Shown: one piece after another, positions 1-6,130 of the stretch
Numbering within the stretch: the stretch's first letter is position 1
Layout of the letters: each line of letters opens with the position of its first letter
IMG/VR virus record: IMGVR_UViG_3300025889_000076
Location: 78,149-142,148 of that record
Source of the DNA: a virus
Length of the DNA stretch: 64,000 nt
Direction: 5' to 3' (one strand)
Program-made: the position numbers and the translations under genes
Notes under the pieces: model-generated
What the model was told of the DNA's origin: nothing
What the model saw: only the letters and a program-made list of their open reading frames with translations
Database searches by the model: none

Positions 1-498
1 TCGCGGGAATCCACGTCTGTACTGAAAGAAAGGCTTGCCAGACTGGAATTTTCCGGTAAAATTGAGAAATTAGAACAGAGGGAGATTGGAGATGGGGGAT
101 TATTTGATTACCCCGATACTTGGGAAGGTTTGATTCTTAGGGCGAATGTTCCCTATGAAGGCAAGCGTACCTCAAATATGCTCAAGGTAAAGAAATTTCA
201 AGACGATGAATATGTCGTGGAATCTTTAGAAATTGGAGACTTTCAGATCGTAGAAGACGGTCGGGAAAAAATTATTGAGACTGTAACCAATGTCTCCTTT
301 TCTCATAAGGGTGAGAAGGTAAGTGCCGGATCTGGATTTAGCCTTGACCAAAGAAAAGAATATTATGCCGATCATAGTAAGATTATCGGTAAAGTTGTAA
401 CAATCAAACACTTTGGAGAGAGCAAAGATAAAAACGGTAAAATCTCTTTAAGGTTTCCTACTATTAAAATAGTACATGGTGATCATCGTAAAATCTAA
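1..498 (+). CDS. ATP-dependent DNA ligase, C-terminal part (5' end outside window)
   Basis: The frame is open from base 1 and ends at 498. Counting from the window edge, W-EGLILR (about residues 41-47) matches nucleotidyltransferase motif IV and LKVKKF (61-66) matches motif V, which contributes AMP- and phosphate-contacting lysines. The rest (GSGFSLDQRKEYY, about 107-119, then a G-K-V-V-T-I strand and SLRFPT) matches the OB-fold C-terminal domain of small ATP-dependent ligases. The protein would seal nicks during phage replication or repair. The adenylated lysine (motif I) lies upstream of the window. The internal TTG at 130 is not a likely start because the coding homology begins before it. 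Confidence 0.85.
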   Translation, partial: SRESTSVLKERLARLEFSGKIEKLEQREIGDGGLFDYPDTWEGLILRANVPYEGKRTSNMLKVKKFQDDEYVVESLEIGDFQIVEDGREKIIETVTNVSFSHKGEKVSAGSGFSLDQRKEYYADHSKIIGKVVTIKHFGESKDKNGKISLRFPTIKIVHGDHRKI

Positions 499-504
499 TC
501 AATT

Positions 505-996
505 ATGATAAATAAATTTAGACACATTCAATACACTGATGATGGATGCGATGAATATCAGTGTTTAAGCTGCTATGGAAAGTTAGAAATCCGGTATATC
601 AATAATTGGAAATTCTGCCCAATGTGTGGTATCGAGTTTTCAGGTGAATTAGAGTGTAGGGAACATAACACGCCGTCGTGGCTGTACAAGCTTGATCTGG
701 ATTACCATGATCAGTATGAGCTTAAGAAAAAGCTCTGGAAAACTAAGAAGTCAGGATGGGTAATTGAATATAGGGATATTTGGTTTAATAAGTCAGATAG
801 CGGAGAAATTTTATATAGACACGATCATTTTGCTTCAACTAATTGGGCTGTCTATAGAGATAATAGGTCTATAAATATTACAGCTATTGAAATTTTTAAA
901 CATCTTAAAGATTTAAGGTTTCAGAGTCGAATAGACTATAATATTTTAGATTATGGTCTTATTACTGAATATAGAGGAAGATATGTCTCGAATTGA
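505..996 (+). CDS. Zinc-ribbon hypothetical protein
   Basis: 163 residues, unrecognised. C20-x2-C23 and C38-x2-C41 form a likely zinc ribbon near the N-terminus; the rest is rich in Tyr, Asp and Trp, with no membrane segment. It starts 6 nt after the ligase stop and overlaps the start of the 49-aa gene at 983, so it is probably in the same transcription unit as the ligase. Confidence 0.6.
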   Translation: MINKFRHIQYTDDGCDEYQCLSCYGKLEIRYINNWKFCPMCGIEFSGELECREHNTPSWLYKLDLDYHDQYELKKKLWKTKKSGWVIEYRDIWFNKSDSGEILYRHDHFASTNWAVYRDNRSINITAIEIFKHLKDLRFQSRIDYNILDYGLITEYRGRYVSN

Positions 997-1132
997 ATTA
1001 GACTTATTTATTAGTGGTCTAGAATATTCCTTTTGGATTCAATGTTTAATGTTTAATGATGAATTCATCGTGTTTGTCCCCAGATATATTACTGATTTAG
1101 AAAGTGTAGTTAGTAGGTGTTATAATGAGTAA
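983..1132 (+). CDS. Small hypothetical protein leading into mini-gene array 1
   Basis: 49 residues, acidic and hydrophobic, no known domain. It overlaps the previous gene by 14 nt. Its last eight bases (ATGAGTAA) contain the start codon of the first repeat ORF, the same geometry used between array members. The gene at 4954, ahead of array 2, also ends in Asn-Glu-stop with the same overlap, so each array is led by a non-repeat gene that could deliver ribosomes to it. Confidence 0.5.
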   Translation: MSRIELDLFISGLEYSFWIQCLMFNDEFIVFVPRYITDLESVVSRCYNE

Positions 1133-1388
1133 TTTTGTATTCTCTAGTATGCTACACTCGCAGTTAAACTCGCAGTTACACTGGCATTTATACTCAGAGT
1201 TAGACTCGCAGTTACACTCGCAGTTAAGCTCACAGTCACACTGGCAGTTATACTCGCAGTCACACTGGCAGTTATACTCGCAGTTAAGCTCGCAGTTACG
1301 CTCGCGGTTACACTCGAAGTTAATCTCGCAGTTAGGCTCGCAGTTATACTGGCAGTTAGACTCGCGGTTGGAGAGAGATAGTGAATAG
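1125..1388 (+). CDS. QLxS tetrapeptide-repeat protein, array 1 member 1
   Basis: 87 residues. After a short leader (MSNFVFSSML) the protein is nearly all 4-residue repeats Q-L-x-S/W, encoded by a 12-nt unit CAG TTA NNC TCG. It ends in E-R-D-S-E. The GGAGAGAGATA just before the next GTG is both the end of this coding sequence and the ribosome-binding site for the next ORF. I know similar x-Q-(L/V)-x repeats, from memory, as N-terminal extensions of DUF6745 proteins; a DUF6745-like gene lies at 3529. The function is unknown. Confidence 0.55.
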   Translation: MSNFVFSSMLHSQLNSQLHWHLYSELDSQLHSQLSSQSHWQLYSQSHWQLYSQLSSQLRSRLHSKLISQLGSQLYWQLDSRLERDSE

Positions 1389-1644
1389 ATCGCAGTTACA
1401 CTTGCAGTTAAACTTGCAGTTACGCTCACAGTCAAACTATCAGTTACGCTCGCAGTTAAACTCGCAGTTACACTTGCAGTTAAACTTGCAGTTACGCTCA
1501 CAGTCAAACTATCAGTTACGCTCGCAGTTAAACTCGCAGTTATACTCGCAGTTAAACTCGCAGTTATACTCGCAGCTAAACTCGCAGTTATACTGGCAGT
1601 TATACTCGCAGTTACGCTCACAGTTGGAGAAAGATAGTGAATAG
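1381..1644 (+). CDS. QLxS tetrapeptide-repeat protein, array 1 member 2
   Basis: 87 residues, the same length as member 1. GTG start inside GTGAATAG, an 8-nt overlap with the previous stop, with GGAGAGA about 5 nt upstream. The leader M-N-R-S is followed by repeats to the end (E-K-D-S-E). An internal stretch is duplicated within the ORF and again in member 4, which points to recombination between repeats. Confidence 0.5.
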   Translation: MNRSQLHLQLNLQLRSQSNYQLRSQLNSQLHLQLNLQLRSQSNYQLRSQLNSQLYSQLNSQLYSQLNSQLYWQLYSQLRSQLEKDSE

Positions 1645-1816
1645 ATCCCAGTTACACTCGCAGTTAATCTCGAAGTTAGGCTCGCAGTTATCCGGGGTGT
1701 TATACTCGCAGTTATACTCGCAGTTACGCTCGCGGTTACACTCGAAGTTAATCTCGCAGTTAGGCTCGCAGTTATACTGGCAGTTAGACTCGCGGTTGGA
1801 GAGAGATAGTGAATAG
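1637..1816 (+). CDS. QLxS tetrapeptide-repeat protein, array 1 member 3
   Basis: 59 residues from GTG 1637 with the same GGAGAAAGATA-GTG-AATAG junction. It carries one irregular unit (Q-L-S-G-V-L) that recurs in member 6. Its second half is nearly identical to the second half of member 1, so it looks like an internally deleted copy. It ends in E-R-D-S-E. Confidence 0.45.
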   Translation: MNRSQLHSQLISKLGSQLSGVLYSQLYSQLRSRLHSKLISQLGSQLYWQLDSRLERDSE

Positions 1817-2027
1817 ATCGCAGTTACACTTGCAGTTAAACTTGCAGTTACGCTCACAGTCAAACTATCAGTTACGCTCGCAGTTAAACTCGCAGTTACA
1901 CTTGCAGTTACACTTGGAGTTACACTGGCAGTTAGACTCGCAGTTATACTCGCAGTTATACTTGCAGTCAAACTTACAGTTACGCTTGCAGTTAGACTCG
2001 CAGTTACGCTCACAGTTGGAGAGATAG
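1809..2027 (+). CDS. QLxS tetrapeptide-repeat protein, array 1 member 4
   Basis: 72 residues from GTG 1809. The beginning repeats member 2 almost exactly. The 3' junction is shortened (GGAGAGATAGTG), so the protein ends in L-E-R and the TAG stop overlaps the next GTG by one base instead of eight. Coupling is therefore preserved by a different overlap. Confidence 0.45.
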   Translation: MNRSQLHLQLNLQLRSQSNYQLRSQLNSQLHLQLHLELHWQLDSQLYSQLYLQSNLQLRLQLDSQLRSQLER

Positions 2028-2242
2028 TGAATAACTTACAGTTAGACTCACAGTTACGCTCGCAGTTAAACTCGCAGTTACACTTGCAGTTACACTTGGA
2101 GTTACACTGGCAGTTAGACTCGCAGTTATACTCGCAGTTATACTTGCAGTCAAACTTACAGTTACGCTTGCAGTTAGACTATCAGTTACACTCCCAGTTA
2201 GAGAAAGATAGTGAATCCCAGTTGGAGAGAGATAGTGAATAG
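2027..2242 (+). CDS. QLxS tetrapeptide-repeat protein, array 1 member 5 (junction read-through)
   Basis: 71 residues from GTG 2027 (M-N-N-L-Q-L). Near 2205-2220 it holds a former junction in which GTGAATAG has become GTGAATCC, so the frame continues through S-Q-L-E-R-D-S-E to the next junction. Much of the body duplicates member 4. This shows how members can fuse when a junction stop mutates. Confidence 0.45.
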   Translation: MNNLQLDSQLRSQLNSQLHLQLHLELHWQLDSQLYSQLYLQSNLQLRLQLDYQLHSQLEKDSESQLERDSE

Positions 2243-2402
2243 CTCGCAGTTATCCGGGGTGTTATACTCGCAGTTATACTCGCAGTTACACTCGGACTTA
2301 CGATCACAGTTACAATTTCGGTTAGACTCGCAGTTATACTGGCAGTCATACTCACAGTTAGAATCGCAGTTATACTCACAGTTGGAGAGAGATAGTGAAT
2401 AG
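2235..2402 (+). CDS. QLxS tetrapeptide-repeat protein, array 1 member 6
   Basis: 55 residues from GTG 2235 (M-N-S-S-Q-L-S-G-V-L). Exactly 55 residues is also the length of all three members of array 2. It ends in E-R-D-S-E with the standard 8-nt overlap. A longer frame from GTG 2211 is open but would not use the standard junction. Confidence 0.45.
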   Translation: MNSSQLSGVLYSQLYSQLHSDLRSQLQFRLDSQLYWQSYSQLESQLYSQLERDSE

Positions 2403-2601
2403 ATCGCAGTTAATCTCGCAGTTACTCTCGCAGTTATACTGGCAGTTATGCTCGCAGTTAGGCTCGCAGTTATACTGGCAGTTAGACTCGCAGTTACGCT
2501 CGCAGTTACGCTCACAGTTAGGCTCGCAGTTATACTGGCAGTTAGTCTTGCAGTCAAGCTCGCAGTTAGACTCGCAGTTACGCTCACAGTTGGAGAGATA
2601 G
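2395..2601 (+). CDS. QLxS tetrapeptide-repeat protein, array 1 member 7
   Basis: 68 residues from GTG 2395. It has several Y-W units (CAG TTA TAC TGG). It ends in L-E-R with the shortened junction seen in member 4, giving a 1-nt overlap with the next GTG. Confidence 0.45.
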   Translation: MNRSQLISQLLSQLYWQLCSQLGSQLYWQLDSQLRSQLRSQLGSQLYWQLVLQSSSQLDSQLRSQLER

Positions 2602-2846
2602 TGAATAACTTACAGTTAGACTCGCAGTTATACTCGCATTTAAGCTCGCAGTTACACTCGCAGTTACACTCGCAGTTAAACTCACAGTTACGCTCGCAGT
2701 TAGACTCTCAGTTATACTTTCAGTTATACTCGCAGTTATACTCACATTTAGACTCTCCGTTATACTGGCAGTCATTATCGCAGTTATACTGGCAGTTGGA
2801 GAGAGATAGTGAAGTGTATTACTGGCAATATCCCGATCAGCCGTAA
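2601..2846 (+). CDS. QLxS tetrapeptide-repeat protein, array 1 member 8 (last)
   Basis: 81 residues from GTG 2601. The repeats run to E-R-D-S-E, where the usual stop is lost and the frame continues through V-Y-Y-W to a TAA just before the promoter at 2863. The array ends here. An upstream in-frame extension to 2448 uses the wrong repeat phase (L-A-V-R) and is rejected as a start. Confidence 0.45.
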   Translation: MNNLQLDSQLYSHLSSQLHSQLHSQLNSQLRSQLDSQLYFQLYSQLYSHLDSPLYWQSLSQLYWQLERDSEVYYWQYPDQP

Positions 2847-2862
2847 AAATGGAAATTACCAC

Positions 2863-2890
2863 TTGACGCCACCTCAGAGCTTGGTATGAT
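2863..2890 (+). promoter_or_regulatory. Sigma70-type promoter
   Basis: TTGACG (2863-2868), 16-nt spacer, TATGAT (2885-2890). It lies directly after array 1 and would drive 2940-4359. The spacer contains CTCAGA, also present at the same relative place in the stronger promoter at 4399. Confidence 0.65.
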
Positions 2891-2939
2891 GTGACCTGTT
2901 GAGAGCCAACAAAGCTATAACAAGTAGAGAGTAGATAAA

Positions 2940-3134
2940 ATGATACACAATGCATATAAAAGTGCATTCCTGGAAATAATTAGAAGATACAATATGGTGT
3001 ATAAAGACACGATGAATGCTGAAGACATATATAATGTCAAAAGATTAATTTCTTCAGGTATCGGTTTTTGGGAATCTGGAGAAAAAGGCCGAAAATACTA
3101 TCTTTTTCCTTGCACGCCGCCGATAACCAAGTAA
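2940..3134 (+). CDS. Small hypothetical protein
   Basis: 64 residues, basic, no recognised domain. First gene after the 2863 promoter, with about a 45-nt leader. Its neighbours are the 107-aa gene at 3151 and the DUF6745-like gene. Confidence 0.55.
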   Translation: MIHNAYKSAFLEIIRRYNMVYKDTMNAEDIYNVKRLISSGIGFWESGEKGRKYYLFPCTPPITK

Positions 3135-3150
3135 AATGGGAGCATAAGAC

Positions 3151-3474
3151 ATGACATGCGAAATCAAATCTAAACCCGAATGTGAAGTAAAATCTTCAAA
3201 AAAGTCTGGTAAAGAGGTAAGGCTCTATACTGATGAAGCTTTACTAAGACTGACGGGAACTGTCAAAAATCACCTGAAAACTGATGTGATCAATCTTTTT
3301 GACAATCGTTACCGTATTAATGTCTGGACTGAAGAACGAAGATCAGACAGACTTATCAGTCACTTTCAGATACCAAAAAGTTTTTTCGCTTCTCTTGAAG
3401 ATGGGGAATTTATTGACAGAACTATTCAACCAAAACCAAAACCTGTTGGGAAAATTAATCTGTTCTCTGAATAA
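3151..3474 (+). CDS. Hypothetical protein, Lys/Arg-rich
   Basis: 107 residues. A charged, Lys-Ser-rich N-terminus (about 1-25) precedes a compact region with alternating beta-type residues (R-Y-R-I-N-V-W-T-E-E-R-R). No catalytic motif seen. It is 16 nt after the previous gene and likely co-transcribed with it. Confidence 0.55.
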   Translation: MTCEIKSKPECEVKSSKKSGKEVRLYTDEALLRLTGTVKNHLKTDVINLFDNRYRINVWTEERRSDRLISHFQIPKSFFASLEDGEFIDRTIQPKPKPVGKINLFSE

Positions 3475-3481
3475 CCAAACA

Positions 3482-3509
3482 TTGACGTTTAACTACTTTT
3501 ATTTACTTT
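3482..3509 (+). promoter_or_regulatory. Possible promoter
   Basis: TTGACG (3482-3487), 16-nt spacer, TACTTT (3504-3509), just upstream of the DUF6745-like gene. The -10 is only a partial match. Confidence 0.35.
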
Positions 3510-3528
3510 TGAACTGAGGATTTTGAAT

Positions 3529-4359
3529 ATGGCTAAAGCTAAAAAGCAATCTTTTACCCCAGAAGAAGAAGCTCTTATTCCGGAATTCTTCGAAAAGTAT
3601 CTTAAACAACAGACGGAACAAGCGTCTCTTGAAGATATTACGAAGGCTGTGAATACAATCTGGGCGGACATGGGGCAACCGCCGCCAGAAATTAAGGTGA
3701 TGGACTCTCCTATCGCCTGTAAGAAAGATTGCCCAAATCTTAAAGATTTTGCTTCTCCTTATTGGAGTATTTGGTTTAACTCATACGCAGCAATGTATGA
3801 TTTTGCCAACACTATTGGTCTTGAAATGGACCAAGAGAAACTTGAGAAATTTCTTTTATGGACTCGTTGCTGCCCCTTTATCCTTTTCAAGGATGATTTT
3901 GTTTACGTAAGTCGTAAACCTATCAAACTTGGATTCAATGATGCGGGACAGCTTCATTGTGACGATGGACCGGCTTGTCTCTATGCGGATGGATGGTCAA
4001 TCTGGTCTCTGAACGGTGTAGCCGTTACAGAGCAAATCGTAATGAGACCAGAAACTTTGACTCTCGAACAGATAAAGAACGAAGAAAACGAAGAAGTTAA
4101 GCGTTTGATGATCGAGCGTTATGGTTTCGAACTATACCTTGCACAAGTTAATGCGGAATTGATTGATCGTCGAACAAACGATATTGAAGGAACTAGAGAG
4201 CTTCTGTATAAAGCAGACGGTATGCAGTTCCTACTGTGCATCTGTCCAAGCACTGCTAAAGAATTCTGCCTGGAAGTAGAAAACGGAATTAAAACATGTG
4301 CAGAGGCACAAAAATATCTGTCTAGTGGATTATCAGACAGAATCATTAGTGCTTCTTAA
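3529..4359 (+). CDS. DUF6745-like protein
   Basis: 276 residues from ATG 3529, preferred over TTG 3523 because GAGGA sits 8 nt upstream of the ATG. The pattern W-x-x-x-Y-D-F, then G-Q-L-H-C-D-D-G-P-A, Y-A-D-G-W, L-N-G-V-x-V, and later E-V-K-R-L-M-I-E-R-Y-G matches what I remember of DUF6745, which is common in actinobacteria and planctomycetes. There the domain often follows long x-Q-(V/L)-x tetrapeptide repeats. Here such repeats are encoded separately, as arrays on both sides of this gene. The function is unknown. Codon use is less AT-rich than in nearby genes, which may indicate transfer. Confidence 0.7.
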   Translation: MAKAKKQSFTPEEEALIPEFFEKYLKQQTEQASLEDITKAVNTIWADMGQPPPEIKVMDSPIACKKDCPNLKDFASPYWSIWFNSYAAMYDFANTIGLEMDQEKLEKFLLWTRCCPFILFKDDFVYVSRKPIKLGFNDAGQLHCDDGPACLYADGWSIWSLNGVAVTEQIVMRPETLTLEQIKNEENEEVKRLMIERYGFELYLAQVNAELIDRRTNDIEGTRELLYKADGMQFLLCICPSTAKEFCLEVENGIKTCAEAQKYLSSGLSDRIISAS

Positions 4360-4398
4360 ATACGGAAATTCAAAAAAGCCAATTCGACAAAAATAAAC

Positions 4399-4426
4399 TT
4401 GACTCCGGCCTCAGACCGGATATAAT
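4399..4426 (+). promoter_or_regulatory. Strong sigma70-type promoter
   Basis: TTGACT (4399-4404), 16-nt spacer, perfect TATAAT (4421-4426). The spacer holds CCGG-CCTCAGA-CCGG. It is the best consensus promoter seen in the window and drives the 4468 gene, which is closed by a terminator at 4906. Confidence 0.8.
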
Positions 4427-4432
4427 CTGACT

Positions 4433-4442
4433 GTAACGTTAC
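4433..4442. promoter_or_regulatory. 10-bp palindrome at the transcription start
   Basis: GTAACGTTAC is a perfect palindrome beginning 7 nt after the -10 box, where a repressor could bind. Inferred from position only. Confidence 0.35.
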
Positions 4443-4467
4443 TACTTTTTCTTTTGAGGAGATGAAG

Positions 4468-4884
4468 ATGGCTGTTGAAAGTTTTCAAGAAAATCTGGCT
4501 GAACTGCGTTCTTCTGTAGAAGGGCTGAACGCCGCAAAAACCGAGCGAATTAGTGCTCCTTCATTGGGAGATGTCGTTCGCCAGGGAGACATCTACTTGG
4601 TATGCCTTAATGCTCTACCATCAGGCAAGCCGACAAAGGACACTCAGCTTGCCCCTGGCAACACTCAGGGTAGCCGACATATCCTTGTCGGAGACGCTAC
4701 AATCGTTAAGGAAGTTACCTTCCGAGACATTAATAGCGTACTCACTGGACCTGCTTTTAAGTGCAACAGTGACGTTGAAGTCACGCACCCAGAGCATGGA
4801 AACCGGATTCTGCCGGAAGGCACTATCTGGCAAGTTGTTTATCAACTTTCCCACAGTGAAGAAGTTAAGCGTGTGCAAGACTAG
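4468..4884 (+). CDS. Partner protein of the DUF6745 module (QGD-type)
   Basis: 138 residues from ATG 4468; GAGGAG at 4456-4461 gives 6-nt spacing, so the ATG at 4462 is too close. After a helical N-terminus (about 1-30) come V-R-Q-G-D-I-Y-L, L-P-S-G-K, S-R-H-I-L-V-G-D and a final L-P-E-G-T-I-W-Q-V. I remember small QGD proteins of this type next to DUF6745 genes, but their function is unknown. Its own strong promoter and terminator suggest high or separately controlled expression. Confidence 0.6.
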   Translation: MAVESFQENLAELRSSVEGLNAAKTERISAPSLGDVVRQGDIYLVCLNALPSGKPTKDTQLAPGNTQGSRHILVGDATIVKEVTFRDINSVLTGPAFKCNSDVEVTHPEHGNRILPEGTIWQVVYQLSHSEEVKRVQD

Positions 4885-4905
4885 ACTTAGTTAAAAGGGT
4901 CTTAC

Positions 4906-4940
4906 AAGGGGTTGGAGTCACATCCAGCCCCTTATTTTTT
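4906..4940 (+). terminator. Rho-independent terminator
   Basis: AAGGGGTTGGA and TCCAGCCCCTT form an 11-bp stem with one G-U pair and a 6-nt loop, followed by ATTTTTT. It ends the single-gene unit at 4468-4884. Confidence 0.9.
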
Positions 4941-4953
4941 GGATAAATGAATT

Positions 4954-5184
4954 ATGAAAATTAAAAAATTGGATAATAAACTGATTCTTAGAGATTATAA
5001 AGAAAAATTGTATTATGTCTTGAACTCTTTGGATAGTCAGTTGTATAAAGATGTTAATACCAGTTTTTTTTATTTTCCTTATCTTACAAAATATTATAAT
5101 TCAGAACAGGTGTCACTAAATAGAATAGCCCATGATATGAACGATATGGTGCGTGATCAGTTCTGGAGTGATTGTAATGAATAA
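4954..5184 (+). CDS. Small hypothetical protein leading into mini-gene array 2
   Basis: 76 residues, rich in Lys, Tyr and Asp, no recognised domain. It contains L-D-S-Q-L-Y, one unit resembling the array repeat. It ends in ATGAATAA, whose ATG starts the first member of array 2, the same arrangement as 983-1132 ahead of array 1. Confidence 0.55.
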   Translation: MKIKKLDNKLILRDYKEKLYYVLNSLDSQLYKDVNTSFFYFPYLTKYYNSEQVSLNRIAHDMNDMVRDQFWSDCNE

Positions 5185-5344
5185 TTTCCAGTTCAACCAT
5201 CATTTATATTCGGATTTAGACTCGCAATTGTCATTGCAGTTATACCCTCATTTACAACACAAGTTATACTGGATGTTACGTTCTCAAATACGTTCGCAGT
5301 TACACTCGCAGTTAGAATCGCAGTTGGAGAAAGATAGTGAATAG
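5177..5344 (+). CDS. QLxS-repeat protein, array 2 member 1
   Basis: 55 residues from ATG 5177 (8-nt overlap with the previous stop). The N-terminal half is diverged (F-N-H-H-L-Y-S-D-L) while keeping Leu every fourth residue; the C-terminal half is regular and ends E-K-D-S-E. Loss of DNA identity with retention of the 4-residue Leu pattern suggests selection on the protein. Confidence 0.55.
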   Translation: MNNFQFNHHLYSDLDSQLSLQLYPHLQHKLYWMLRSQIRSQLHSQLESQLEKDSE

Positions 5345-5504
5345 ATCGCAGTTACACTTGCAGTTATACTCGCAGTTAAACGATCATTTTTACTCGCAGT
5401 TACGCTCGCAGTTAAACTCGCAGTTATACTTACAGTTACACTCGCAGTTACACTCGCAGTTATACTGGCGGTTACACTCCCAGTTGGAGAGAGATAGTGA
5501 ATAG
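5337..5504 (+). CDS. QLxS-repeat protein, array 2 member 2
   Basis: 55 residues from GTG 5337, preceded by GGAGAAAGATA. Repeats with one interruption (N-D-H-F). Ends in E-R-D-S-E with the 8-nt overlap to the next member. Confidence 0.55.
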   Translation: MNRSQLHLQLYSQLNDHFYSQLRSQLNSQLYLQLHSQLHSQLYWRLHSQLERDSE

Positions 5505-5664
5505 CTCGCAGTTACACTTGCAATTATTCTCGCAGTTAAGCTCGCGGTTATACTGGCAGTTGAACTCTCAGTGCTTATTCCCTTTATACAAGGAGTTATT
5601 ATCACAATTATCCACTCAGACTCAAACATACTCAGATTTGAATGAATGGAATGATAAATATTAA
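5497..5664 (+). CDS. QLxS-repeat protein, array 2 member 3 (last)
   Basis: 55 residues from GTG 5497. The C-terminal half is diverged (F-P-L-Y-K-E-L-L-S-Q-L-S-T-Q) and ends D-L-N-E-W-N-D-K-Y. All three members of this array have exactly 55 residues, so their starts are spaced exactly 160 nt apart. Confidence 0.55.
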   Translation: MNSSQLHLQLFSQLSSRLYWQLNSQCLFPLYKELLSQLSTQTQTYSDLNEWNDKY

Positions 5665-5696
5665 TAAAAGGGTGTATAATTATCAGGAGGTGTATT

Positions 5697-5954
5697 ATGC
5701 ACGAAATGCCAAAAGTAACCAACTCGACACTAGACTCTACTCTAGCAACATTACGGCATGAAGAAGAATATAGTAGAAAAACTATACATGATTTAAAAGA
5801 GAATAATCCTGTCCTCTATTCTTTACTAGAAATAATTGTTAGCTCTGATAAAGACCCCGAATATATCAAAGGATTTTTATTAGGAGCTACTCAATTTTAT
5901 ACATTAATATCACGTCAAATTGTTTCCGATGAATTTGAAAGGACTTGGGGATGA
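5697..5954 (+). CDS. Small helical hypothetical protein
   Basis: 85 residues, acidic and probably all-helical. A strong AGGAGG lies 7 nt upstream of the ATG. It overlaps the next gene by 4 nt (ATGA). No family recognised. Confidence 0.6.
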   Translation: MHEMPKVTNSTLDSTLATLRHEEEYSRKTIHDLKENNPVLYSLLEIIVSSDKDPEYIKGFLLGATQFYTLISRQIVSDEFERTWG

Positions 5955-6130
5955 AAAAAACATCAATATTTAGTTTTTATAATGCTATAGATCTTCCTAC
6001 TGAACAGAAGTGGGCGGTGTATTCCCTACTCCGTAATAATATTGCAGGAGAACCTTTTAAAGGAATAGAGGATAGACTTGATATTCAACTAGAATCTATT
6101 TTACAAAGAAAATATAGAGATGTTAATTGA
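5951..6130 (+). CDS. Small hypothetical protein
   Basis: 59 residues from ATG 5951 (ATGA overlap with the previous stop). It has a Phe/Tyr-rich start and a helical, charged C-terminus. It overlaps the TTG start of the structural-type gene by 4 nt. Confidence 0.55.
   Translation: MKKTSIFSFYNAIDLPTEQKWAVYSLLRNNIAGEPFKGIEDRLDIQLESILQRKYRDVN

Larger units (their letters stand above)
1153..2802 (+). repeat. 12-nt tandem repeat array 1
   Basis: The unit is CAGTTANNCTCG, with imperfect copies through about 1.65 kb, interrupted every 170-260 nt by a junction TTGGAGAGAGATAGTGAATAG (or a variant). Variation is concentrated in the NNC codon (Tyr, His, Asn, Asp, Arg, Ser, Gly, Ile) and in the TCG/TGG/TTG codon. 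Stretches near 1387, 1815 and 1900-2200 are near-identical copies, which indicates unequal recombination or slippage. Confidence 0.9.

Noticed and set aside
1153-2802. CRISPR array
   Set aside because: The units are 12 nt, contiguous and coding, with no spacers of regular length and no cas genes nearby (the Cas4-like nuclease at 53069 is in a replication block).
1153-2802. Diversity-generating retroelement target
   Set aside because: The NNC codon variation is not adenine-specific, and no reverse transcriptase is present in the window.
1097-2967. Long minus-strand ORFs over array 1 (T-A-S-(I/L/V) repeats)
   Set aside because: They are the mirror reading of the 12-nt repeat. No ribosome-binding sites or junction logic fit them, while the plus strand has SD-GTG cassettes at every join.
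5671-5680. TATAAT upstream of 5697 as a promoter
   Set aside because: The -10 would place the transcript start inside the AGGAGG ribosome-binding site, and no -35 is seen.
5390-5722. Minus-strand ORF over array 2
   Set aside because: Same mirror effect; the plus-strand ORFs have regular 55-aa lengths and starts.
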